Assembly: GCA_023436745.1 (NCBI GenBank)
Contig: JAEZHZ010000192.1
Coordinates: 1-14,149 of the forward strand
From: Pseudomonadota bacterium
GTDB taxonomy: Bacteria; Pseudomonadota; Alphaproteobacteria; Rhizobiales; Devosiaceae
Length of the DNA stretch: 14,149 bases
Reading direction: 5' to 3'
Shown: positions 7,983 to 14,149 of the stretch, piece by piece
Layout: each line of letters starts with the position of its first letter
Numbering within the stretch: position 1 is the first letter of the stretch
Notes under the pieces: generated by a model
What the model was told of the DNA's origin: nothing
The model's input: the letters and a program-made list of their open reading frames with translations, nothing else
Databases searched by the model: none
Position numbers and translations under genes: made by a program

Positions 7983-9104
7983 ATGAAAATCACCAAGAGT
8001 GACGTGCAGGCACGGGGTGCGCATGTCCAGATCGAAAGACTGACCAAGGTCTATTCCGGCGGCACTGTCGGGGTCGACGCCATCGAACTGGCGGTAGCGC
8101 CAGGTGAAATCCTGGCGCTGCTCGGTCCGTCCGGTTGCGGCAAGACCACGACCCTTCGCATGATTGCCGGTCTCGTCGAGCCCACGGCTGGTGACATACT
8201 GGTCGACGGCAGTTCGATCGTCTCTCTGCCGGTGCACCGGCGCAATCTGGGCATGCTGTTTCAGAACTATGCCCTGTTCCCGCATATGACCGTCCTGGAC
8301 AACGTCGCCTTTGGTCTCGCGATGCGCGGCGTCGACAAGGCTGCCATCGCCGAGCGCAGCCGCGAGGCGCTGCGACTGGTGCAGCTCGAATCTCTTGCGG
8401 ATCGCCTCCCGCGGGCACTCTCCGGTGGTCAGCAGCAGCGCGTCGCCCTGGCCAGGGCCATCGTCTACCGGCCCCGCCTGCTGCTGCTGGACGAGCCTCT
8501 TGGGGCGCTGGACAGGAAGCTGCGCGAAACCATGCAGCTGGAACTGCGCCAGTTGTCCATGCAACTGGGGCTGACGATGGTTCTCGTCACCCACGATCAG
8601 GAAGAAGCCCTGACCCTGGCCGACCGGATCGCCATCATGCGTGGGGGCAGGATCGAGCAGGTTGGCAGCGGGCGCGAGGTCTACGAGCGTCCGGCCTCGG
8701 CGTTTGTTGCGAGCTTCATCGGCACGTCAAACCTCATCGCGGCGCGCGTCGTTTCCCGTGAGGGCGATCACACGCGGCTCGAGACCGATCGCGGCCACGC
8801 CCTCCATTCCACCACCAGCCATACTTTTGCTGCTGGCGATGAGGTGATGGTGTCGGTCCGGCCCGAAGCCGCTGTCCTTCTCTCGCGGGGGCTGACCGAC
8901 GGCGACGCCAATACGTTCGACGGGATCGTCACACAGACGGTGTTCAGGGGGCAAAGCATCGATGTTCACCTGCGCCTCGACGATGGCGAGGCCTTTGTCT
9001 GCACCATGCCCGTGCACATGGCCGGCGCCGATGTGCCGGTCGTGGGAGAGGCCCGGCATATATCCTGGCCCACCGAGCGCACCATCGTGGTGGGGCGACC
9101 ATGA
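7983..9104 (+). CDS. ABC transporter ATP-binding protein, PotA-like
   Basis: This 373-residue cytoplasmic ATPase powers the importer. Visible motifs are Walker A GPSGCGKTT (48-56), the Q-loop Gln94 in FQNYALFPH, the ABC signature LSGGQQQR (146-153), Walker B LLLLDE (166-171) with catalytic Glu171, the D-loop GALD, and the H-loop His204 in VTHDQ. A C-terminal TOBE-type regulatory domain covers about residues 285-365, as in PotA, MalK and FbpC. ATG 7983 has GGAG eight bases upstream. The stop overlaps the next gene's ATG as ATGA. All residues needed for ATP hydrolysis are present. Confidence 0.93.
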   Translation: MKITKSDVQARGAHVQIERLTKVYSGGTVGVDAIELAVAPGEILALLGPSGCGKTTTLRMIAGLVEPTAGDILVDGSSIVSLPVHRRNLGMLFQNYALFPHMTVLDNVAFGLAMRGVDKAAIAERSREALRLVQLESLADRLPRALSGGQQQRVALARAIVYRPRLLLLDEPLGALDRKLRETMQLELRQLSMQLGLTMVLVTHDQEEALTLADRIAIMRGGRIEQVGSGREVYERPASAFVASFIGTSNLIAARVVSREGDHTRLETDRGHALHSTTSHTFAAGDEVMVSVRPEAAVLLSRGLTDGDANTFDGIVTQTVFRGQSIDVHLRLDDGEAFVCTMPVHMAGADVPVVGEARHISWPTERTIVVGRP

Positions 9105-9634
9105 CCACGGAGGCCCCGCCACTTGATCTCCGCCGGCTCAACAGCTGCAGTGTCGAGGAGTTCGCCGACCTGCTCGACGGGATATTCGAAGACGCCCGCC
9201 CCCTGGTTGTCCGTGCCGCGGAGTTGCGCCCCTTTTCCGACGTGGCGGCACTGCACACTGCGTTGGTGATGCAGGTGGAGGCCTTGCCCGAGGACGAGCT
9301 TGTCGCGTTCCTGTCGAGCCATCCGGAACTGGCCGGTCAGCAAGCCCGAACAGGTACCATGACGGTCAGTTCGACACGGGAGCAGGCATTGCTCAATCTG
9401 GGCCAGCTTCCTGAAGCCGAGACAAGGCGATGGAACGTCTTGAATGCGCACTATCGGGAGCGGTTCGGCTTCCCGTTCATCGTCCGGGTGGCCGAGCACG
9501 ACTACGCGTCCCTGCTTGCCGTGTTCGGCAGGCGCCTTGAGAATGAGCGGGCGGAGGAGTTGCGCATCGCCACATCAGAAGTGGCCAAGATCTCGCGCCA
9601 GCGGCTGGCGACACGGCTCGGCGGCCTGGTATGA
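9101..9634 (+). CDS. uraD: OHCU decarboxylase family protein (2-oxo-4-hydroxy-4-carboxy-5-ureidoimidazoline decarboxylase)
   Basis: The 177-residue protein belongs to the OHCU decarboxylase family, whose known members remove CO2 from OHCU to give S-allantoin in uric acid breakdown. Family hallmarks seen are the opening LN, His74 in SSHPELA (known catalytic His position), S-x-x-EQ at 91-95, LNxxYxxRFGFPFI (114-127) and a final SEVAKISRQRL helix. Length fits the family. It sits between the transporter ATPase and the racemase-like gene, overlapping each by four bases (ATGA), so it belongs to this operon. No uricase, HIU hydrolase or allantoinase is present in the window. It may therefore act on imported material or on a related carboxylated ureide. 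Family assignment is strong; the exact substrate in this setting is uncertain. Confidence 0.85.
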   Translation: MTTEAPPLDLRRLNSCSVEEFADLLDGIFEDARPLVVRAAELRPFSDVAALHTALVMQVEALPEDELVAFLSSHPELAGQQARTGTMTVSSTREQALLNLGQLPEAETRRWNVLNAHYRERFGFPFIVRVAEHDYASLLAVFGRRLENERAEELRIATSEVAKISRQRLATRLGGLV

Positions 9635-10472
9635 CCGGGGCGGTAGCGGGAACGCTGCGCGTCGGCATCCTGCGCCATCCTCCAACACGATCCTTGAACC
9701 CACCACGACAGGCATGCTGGCTGGCCTGCCGGGCGTCAGCCTTCACTTCAGCCGCTTCCCGGTCGTTCGAATTGCCCTGTCCGCCGATGCGCTGGCCCAG
9801 TTCGACAACTCAGCCATCCTCGATGCCGCAGACCTGCTCGCCGACGCCAGGGTGGACGTGATCGTCTGGAGCGGCACGTCGGCCGCCTGGATGGCTTTCG
9901 ACAAGGACGAGCGCCTCTGCGCCGAGATCACGCGGCGCACGGGCATTCCGGCGGGCACTTCCATTCTCGCCATCCGAGACGCATTTGCGGCCTTCGGCTA
10001 CAGCAGGATCGGGCTCGTCACCCCCTACCTGCCGGACGTCCAGCAACGCATCATCGCCAACTGGAGCGACGCCGGCCTCACGATCACCGCCGAGCGTCAC
10101 CTGTCGATCGCGGATAATTTCAGCTTCTCCCGGATCACGGAAGCGCAGGTGGCCGATCAGGTGCGCGCCGTGGCCGCCTCTGGATGCCAGGTCGTAGCAG
10201 TGTTGTGCACCAACATGGTGGGCGCCGGCATCGCGGCACGGCTGGAGGCAGAGCTGGGTGTAGCGGTGTTCGACTCTGTGGCGACGGCGGTGTGGGATGT
10301 CCTGCGCCTCACCGGCCGGCAGACGTCACCCCTGCGGCCCTGGGGCAGCCTGTTCGGCCCCGGGATACAGTGGAGACGCCACAGGGCCGATGAGCCAGCC
10401 TGTGATGCACCCCGGCCAGGGTCGGGCCGTGCACATCGCCTCACTTCGCCCGGAAGGCTATGGGCCACATGA
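9631..10472 (+). pseudogene. Asp/Glu racemase-superfamily gene (arylmalonate decarboxylase-like), frameshifted near 9672
   Basis: The ATG at 9631 overlaps the uraD-family stop. That frame reads MTGAVAGTLRVGIL and then turns into nonsense, while the next frame takes up with PSSNTILEP at 9675. Together they give the usual family opening RVGxxxPSSNTxxEP, so one base appears lost around 9672-9674. From there to WGSLF (ending 10355) the protein is family-like. The first catalytic position, Cys in racemases, is Gly (SGTS, codon 9873-9875); the second Cys is kept (LCTNM, codon 10206-10208). Gly plus one Cys is the pattern of arylmalonate decarboxylase rather than a two-Cys racemase. The frame runs on about 39 codons beyond the natural end and overlaps the convergent gene by 32 bases, so the true stop may also have been lost. 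It could be a real pseudogene or a sequencing error. Confidence 0.75.
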
Positions 10473-11625
10473 AGTCGAGCGGTTTGTAGCCCTGACCGAG
10501 ATGGTGCACCACGCCCTGGCCGTCGGTCATGTTGTAGCCCGGATCCAGCGCGCCGGTCGGCACGGAGAAGGGAAAGAAGGATCCGGTCTGCGGATTGTAG
10601 GCGGCGCTGGCGTGGCAGCTGTGGCAACTGGCCTCGAACTGGGTCCAGTAGCGGGGCTGGGCCGTGTTCGGCCCGCCGGCGAAATCCTCCATGTTGGTGT
10701 GCCCCAGGATGACCGGCACTTCGCCGTCTCCATCCCGCGTAAATCGGATCTGGGTGCCATTGGGTGCGTAGTTCTCGAGGCCAAACCCGGCGAGGCCTGT
10801 TCGCTCGAGTAGTGCGGCAATCTCCGATTCATCGAGCGGAGCGGATTCCGTGCTGAACCGCTGGCGGACATGGGCAATGCCGGGATTGCCGTTGAACTCG
10901 AACGTCGACCAGAACCAGCTTGGCTCCTCGCTGTAGAACACTGCTCCCGGATCATCGAGCGAGCGCATCTTGATCATGATGTGCAGGCCTCGCCACCAGT
11001 ATTCCCCACTATCGAACCGAAAGGTCAGTGCCCCGCTCGGCGCGGGGCTGCCTTCCGTCACCTGCAGCCATGAAGCCTTCAGTTCGACAGATCCCACGGG
11101 CATGTCGACATAGTCGTTTCTGGCAAAGAACGCGGCCACGTCGCGCTTGGTCGTGAGGCCGCTCTCGATGAGGTAGTCATAGGCGACCTTGTTGCGGTTC
11201 ACCTCCTCGTTCGCCCCGTCCGGATCGTCGGTTGAAACCCGCCCGGCGAGGATGTCCCCCTTCTCGGCGCTCGGCCGCATCTCGTTGCGGGGCGGGGAGG
11301 AGAAATCGAAGCGGATTGTCGAGCCGAACGTGTCGGGGTCCGTCGGCCAGGCCATCCACAGGGGCACCTGACCGCTGCCCGACATCCCCGCTCCGTCTGG
11401 GTCGGTGATCAACTGGTTGACGCGCGCGAATACCATCCATGCAAAGCGCTCGCGATCCTTGAGGGAGTCCGAGAAGGCGAGGTGGGCGCAATCCGCCGCG
11501 AAGGCGGCATCTGGCTTGGTCAACCATCCCGCGCCGGTGCACTCGGCGGCGTGCGCGGCAAGCGGGCTCGCGGACCACATCAGGCCCGCGACGACAACAG
11601 GCACGACGGCATTCTTCAGGTTCAC
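10441..11625 (-). CDS. Secreted protein with one c-type haem site, family not recognised
   Basis: The 394-residue product has a Sec-type signal (hydrophobic 6-26, likely cleavage after AHA) and one haem-attachment motif, CHSCH at 334-338, near its C-terminus, so it should be a periplasmic c-type cytochrome-like protein. Possible distal ligands are Met366 (YNMTDG) and Met386 (DFMWP); neither is certain. The ~300 residues before the haem site are rich in aromatic segments (EYWWRGLHIMIKMR, PSWFWSTFEF) and resemble no cytochrome domain I can name. Cys29 and Cys46 may form a disulfide. The start is GTG 11625, with AGAGGAG about nine bases upstream. The gene follows the DHQase-like gene in the same direction after 87 bases and may be part of that operon, for example as an electron acceptor for a periplasmic oxidation; this is inference. 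Confidence 0.8.
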   Translation of the reverse strand: MNLKNAVVPVVVAGLMWSASPLAAHAAECTGAGWLTKPDAAFAADCAHLAFSDSLKDRERFAWMVFARVNQLITDPDGAGMSGSGQVPLWMAWPTDPDTFGSTIRFDFSSPPRNEMRPSAEKGDILAGRVSTDDPDGANEEVNRNKVAYDYLIESGLTTKRDVAAFFARNDYVDMPVGSVELKASWLQVTEGSPAPSGALTFRFDSGEYWWRGLHIMIKMRSLDDPGAVFYSEEPSWFWSTFEFNGNPGIAHVRQRFSTESAPLDESEIAALLERTGLAGFGLENYAPNGTQIRFTRDGDGEVPVILGHTNMEDFAGGPNTAQPRYWTQFEASCHSCHASAAYNPQTGSFFPFSVPTGALDPGYNMTDGQGVVHHLGQGYKPLDFMWPIAFRAK

Positions 11626-11693
11626 GTCTCGAACTCCTCTTCGTGACCCTGTTATCTGCGGAACTGGTTGTTGTTGTCTGAAGCGCGCAGTGT

Positions 11694-11709
11694 GCAGGCT
11701 CGGGCCTGC
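11694..11709. other. Stable hairpin between the DHQase-like gene and the haem-c gene
   Basis: GCAGGC and GCCTGC form a perfect six-base stem with a four-base loop, starting four bases after the DHQase-like stop on the minus strand. GAAGCGC near 11680 and GCGCTTC near 11708 can form a competing outer stem. There is no T-tract; on the minus strand a CAACAACAAC stretch follows. It could be an mRNA end-protecting or partial-termination element rather than a full terminator. Confidence 0.4.
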
Positions 11710-11712
11710 GCT

Positions 11713-12147
11713 TCAATCAGTCTTCATCATCCCGATCAGGGCCTGCACTGCCACCCCGTAGCCTCGGGCACCAAGGCCTGCGATCACGGCGTCCGCGCGC
11801 ATCGAGACATAGGAGCGGTGATAGATCGGCTCCCGCTTGTGGATGTTCGAGATGTGAAACTCGATCACCGGCCCCTCGAACATCTTGAGTGCATCGAGCA
11901 GAGCCAGCGAGGTGAAGGTGAATGCCGCCGGGTTGATGAGGATTCCGGATCCCTCGTCGATGGCCTCATGCACCCAGTTGATCAGCGCTTCTTCGCTGTT
12001 GGTCTGGTGAAAGACGAGCGGCACGTCCCCGGCCGCCTGCCGGCACATGGTCTCCACCTCGGCCAGTGTCGTTGTGCCGTAGATCTGGGGTTCGCGCTTG
12101 CCGAGCCGGTTGAGGTTGGGCCCGTTGAGGACGTAGATCGGCTTCAT
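11713..12147 (-). CDS. aroQ: Type II 3-dehydroquinate dehydratase-like protein, with altered substrate site
   Basis: The 144-residue protein is a clear member of the type II dehydroquinase family, which dehydrates 3-dehydroquinate to 3-dehydroshikimate as a cytoplasmic dodecamer. Conserved features are LNGPNLNRLG (7-16), Arg18, catalytic Tyr23 (QIYG), QTNSEE (48-53), INPAAF (71-76), Glu96 and catalytic His98 in EFHISNIHKRE, Arg105 and GLGARGY (124-130). Two usual substrate contacts are missing: the His of THTS is Phe78 (TFTS), and the Arg of the REEFRxHS motif is Tyr109 (REPIYHRS). ATG 12147 overlaps the dctM stop as ATGA, so it is co-translated with a TRAP transporter. It may be a quinate/shikimate catabolic enzyme or a paralogue acting on a different TRAP-imported compound. 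The gene symbol marks the family, not proven function. Confidence 0.85.
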   Translation of the reverse strand: MKPIYVLNGPNLNRLGKREPQIYGTTTLAEVETMCRQAAGDVPLVFHQTNSEEALINWVHEAIDEGSGILINPAAFTFTSLALLDALKMFEGPVIEFHISNIHKREPIYHRSYVSMRADAVIAGLGARGYGVAVQALIGMMKTD

Positions 12148-13454
12148 AGCGATGCTCCCTGATAGCCGAACATCCTGGGCAGCCACAGCACGATTTCGGG
12201 CACGAAAGTGAAGAGAACAAGGGCGCCCATCAGCACCCAGAGGAAGGGCATCACGTCGGCGATGATTGCCCGCATGGGTGAACCCGATATGCGCGTCATG
12301 ATGAAGAGCAGCAGGCCATAAGGCGGCGTGATCAGCCCCAGCATGATGTTGACGACCGCGACCACGCCGAAATGGACGAGATCGATGCCGAGCGCCTGCG
12401 CCGTCGGGATCAGGACGGGCACGATCACGAGAAGTATCGTCGTACCTTCGAGCACGCAGCCCAGCACCAGCAGCAGGATGTTCACGATGATCAGGAACAT
12501 CACCGGATTGAGATCCCACGACAGCAGGATGGCGCTGATCGTGCGGGGAATGTTCTCGACGGTGACCACGTAGTTGAACACGAGTGCGCCGGCGATCAGC
12601 ATGCCGATCGAGGCGGTGGTCTTGGCGCTGGCCAGAACGGAGCCGTAGAGGTCCCGAGCCTTGACGGCCCGGTAGATCACCGCGGAAACGATCAATGCAT
12701 AGGCCGCTGCCACCGCCGCAGCCTCCGTCGGGGTCGTGACGCCACCATAGATGCCGTACATCAGGACGGCCGGCATCAGGAGAACCGGCAGCGCCTCCCA
12801 TGTCATCCGCGGAAGTTTGCGGAGCGGCACGGGCGCCTCGACGGGAAAGTTCTTGGTGCGCGCGGTGATGGCGATCTGCACCATCATGAAGAATGCCATC
12901 AACAGGCCGGGCACGACGCCGCCCAGGAACAGGTAGCCGATCGAGGTATCGGCGACGAGCGCATAGAGCACCATCGGGATAGACGGCGGGATGATGGGGC
13001 CGATGACCGCCGTCACCGCAGTCAGCGAGGCGGCATAGGAGGGCGTATACTTGCCGTCCTTGGTCATCATGTGCTGCATCATCTTGCCCGAGCCGGCGGC
13101 ATCGGCCACTGCCGATCCGGACATCCCGGCGAAGACGATGGACTGCAGCACGTTCACCTGTGCCAGCCCGCCGCGGAACCGGCCCACCAGCGCATCGCAC
13201 CAGCGCAGCAGGCGATCCGACAACGTGCCGGAGTTCATGATCTCGGCCGCGAGGATGAACAGCGGCACGGCGAGCATGATGTAGTTGGAGTACATGCCGT
13301 TGAGGAACTGCTCGGCGACGATGCCCGGGTCCTGTCCGCGCATGAACAGATAGAGGATGGAGCCACAGATCATCGCAAGGCCCATTGGCAGGCCGAGGAA
13401 GGCCAGCACGGTGAGCAGGCCGAGCGCCATGGCGAAGGCGAGGGAAATCGTCAT
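12144..13454 (-). CDS. dctM: TRAP transporter large permease subunit (DctM family)
   Basis: This 436-residue inner-membrane protein is the transport subunit of a tripartite ATP-independent periplasmic importer, which uses a sodium or proton gradient to take up organic acids. It is almost entirely hydrophobic helices, with family signatures AVPLFILAAEIM (62-73), FAGMSGSAVADAAGSG near 108-123, IGPIIPPSIPMVLY and a second half with GVTTPTEAAA and LGLITPPYG. Length matches the family. It overlaps dctQ upstream and the DHQase-like gene downstream by four bases each. The substrate is not visible from this subunit, but the linked DHQase-like enzyme hints at a cyclic polyol acid such as quinate or shikimate, or a relative. 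Confidence 0.95.
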   Translation of the reverse strand: MTISLAFAMALGLLTVLAFLGLPMGLAMICGSILYLFMRGQDPGIVAEQFLNGMYSNYIMLAVPLFILAAEIMNSGTLSDRLLRWCDALVGRFRGGLAQVNVLQSIVFAGMSGSAVADAAGSGKMMQHMMTKDGKYTPSYAASLTAVTAVIGPIIPPSIPMVLYALVADTSIGYLFLGGVVPGLLMAFFMMVQIAITARTKNFPVEAPVPLRKLPRMTWEALPVLLMPAVLMYGIYGGVTTPTEAAAVAAAYALIVSAVIYRAVKARDLYGSVLASAKTTASIGMLIAGALVFNYVVTVENIPRTISAILLSWDLNPVMFLIIVNILLLVLGCVLEGTTILLVIVPVLIPTAQALGIDLVHFGVVAVVNIMLGLITPPYGLLLFIMTRISGSPMRAIIADVMPFLWVLMGALVLFTFVPEIVLWLPRMFGYQGASL

Positions 13455-13969
13455 ATGCCGGAACTCGCCTTGGTGTGGTCGAAGTCATCAGCGGCCTTGC
13501 CCCATACCGCCTGGCAGGCGGCGTAGAGCTGGCGCACGATCATGGCGATCGCGAAGATGGCGTAGATTGAATAGAGCAGGTCGAAGCGGATCTTGAGGTA
13601 GGCCGTCCGCTGCACCTTCATGAAGCCGATGTAGTCGAGTACCGCGGGTAACGAGAGCGCGAACAGCAGGACGAGCGTCAGCGACGAGATGAGGACCATC
13701 ACCCTTTTCAGCCTGCCGCTGGCCGCCGCATAGAAGATGTCGAAGCGGATTTCCTCATTGTCGCGCACCACGAACGCCGTGCCGAACAACACCATCCAGA
13801 GCCACATCACCACGCTGATTTCGTGCGTCCAGCCGATGGGAAGGTTCAGCAGGTAGCGGAACACGATCTGGATGATGAACACCACGAACATGGTGGCAAG
13901 CATGGCCGCGAGCAGGTTTTCGGCACGCTGATAGAGCCAGGCGCCTGCGCGGCGCAGCTGATGTGGCAT
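13451..13969 (-). CDS. dctQ: TRAP transporter small permease subunit (DctQ family)
   Basis: The 172-residue membrane protein has four predicted helices (about 18-40, 50-68, 88-112 and 130-150). It shows the DctQ signatures FRYLLNLPIGWTHEI (37-51), and the loop VVRDNEEIRFDIF (67-79). It pairs with DctM to form the TRAP membrane complex. Start ATG 13969 has GGAG about eight bases upstream. The gene order dctQ-dctM is standard; the binding protein gene dctP would be expected before dctQ but is not in the window, because the genuine sequence seems to break off about 30 bases upstream of this start. Confidence 0.9.
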   Translation of the reverse strand: MPHQLRRAGAWLYQRAENLLAAMLATMFVVFIIQIVFRYLLNLPIGWTHEISVVMWLWMVLFGTAFVVRDNEEIRFDIFYAAASGRLKRVMVLISSLTLVLLFALSLPAVLDYIGFMKVQRTAYLKIRFDLLYSIYAIFAIAMIVRQLYAACQAVWGKAADDFDHTKASSGI

Positions 13970-14000
13970 CGGATGTCTCCGGGGGATGCGAGGCTGCGGT

Positions 14001-14030
14001 GGGGGGGGGGGGGCGGCGCGGCCCCCCCCC
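14001..14030. other. Poly-G / poly-C junction, probable assembly artefact
   Basis: A run of 13 G (14001-14013), the eight bases CGGCGCGG, and a run of nine C (14022-14030) sit directly upstream of dctQ. Sequence character and coding content change across this point. Such paired homopolymers are typical of poly-G read ends merged in assembly, though a natural GC hairpin cannot be excluded. Confidence 0.6.
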
Positions 14031-14031
14031 G

Positions 14032-14149
14032 GCTGCTGCGCCGGCCGGCGGGATGGACGCGGGTGCCGTCGAGCCGGGAGTCGGCCACGCCGCCGTCATC
14101 GCGGTGGACAGCGACGTGCCCGGGGTGAAGCGGCTCATCGGCTACGTCG
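14032..14149 (+). CDS. Partial NRPS adenylation-domain-like fragment, runs off the window end
   Basis: The frame through ATG 14053 reads about 39 codons without a stop to the end of the window. The part EPGVGHAAVIAVDSD followed by PGVKRLIGYV matches the C-terminal subdomain of nonribosomal peptide synthetase adenylation domains, which typically read HPGVxxAAVVAxxDxPGxxRLVAYV. Both ends are missing. It has nothing to do with the adjoining TRAP operon and follows the poly-G/poly-C junction, so it probably comes from another genome, perhaps a high-GC actinobacterium. A related AMP-forming ligase is possible. Confidence 0.45.

Noticed and set aside
9444..9630. Upstream extension of the second frame of the AMDase-like gene inside the uraD-family gene
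   Set aside because: It is a shadow of the uraD-family coding sequence. The true beginning is at 9631 in the other frame, joined by a one-base shift.
11641..11712. Intrinsic terminator after the DHQase-like gene
   Set aside because: The hairpin is strong but no T-tract follows on the transcribed strand, so I list it only as a hairpin of unknown role.
12148..13488. Extended upstream frame of the DHQase-like gene, suggesting a fusion protein
   Set aside because: The upstream part is out of frame with dctM and has no protein-like features; the family N-terminus starts exactly at ATG 12147.
12372..13526. Long open frame on the plus strand opposite dctM/dctQ
   Set aside because: The product is a His/Gln/Arg-rich, low-complexity sequence while the minus strand encodes unmistakable TRAP permeases with ATGA overlaps.

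Overview
The window is GC-rich and tightly packed, and looks like an accessory or catabolic region of a proteobacterium. I favour an alphaproteobacterium because of the Tat-exported ABC binding protein, the TRAP transporter, the LysR regulators style and the many 4-base ATGA start/stop overlaps; this placement is inference. No RNA genes, CRISPR arrays, transposases or attachment sites were seen. The window looks like a draft contig: one gene carries an apparent single-base frameshift, and the last ~120 bases seem to be foreign sequence joined through poly-G/poly-C runs.

Left part (19-3873, minus): one very large gene for a multidomain protein. Its N-terminal region resembles the large subunit of N,N-dimethylformamidase, followed by an Ig-like module and then DUF4082 / cadherin-like / DUF4082 / cadherin-like / DUF4082. 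It has no visible signal peptide.

Middle part (4079-10472): a LysR regulator (minus) diverges from a plus-strand operon. The operon encodes a polyamine/opine-type (PotABCD-like) ABC importer: two permeases, a Tat-exported binding protein and an ATPase. It continues with an OHCU decarboxylase (uraD family, purine/ureide degradation) and an Asp/Glu-racemase-superfamily enzyme that looks more like arylmalonate decarboxylase. That last gene is split by a one-base frameshift near 9672. Three of the junctions are ATGA overlaps, so the six genes probably form one transcript that imports and processes one small compound, perhaps a ureide or carboxylated heterocycle.

Right part (10441-13969, minus): a second transport operon read as dctQ, dctM (TRAP small and large subunits), a type II 3-dehydroquinate dehydratase-like enzyme, and a secreted protein with one haem-c site (CHSCH). 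The DHQase-like enzyme keeps the core catalytic residues but has lost two substrate-carboxylate contacts, which suggests a changed substrate. The expected TRAP binding protein (dctP) is absent, probably because the genuine sequence stops near 14000. The tail at 14032-14149 reads as a fragment of an NRPS adenylation domain and is most likely a chimeric join.
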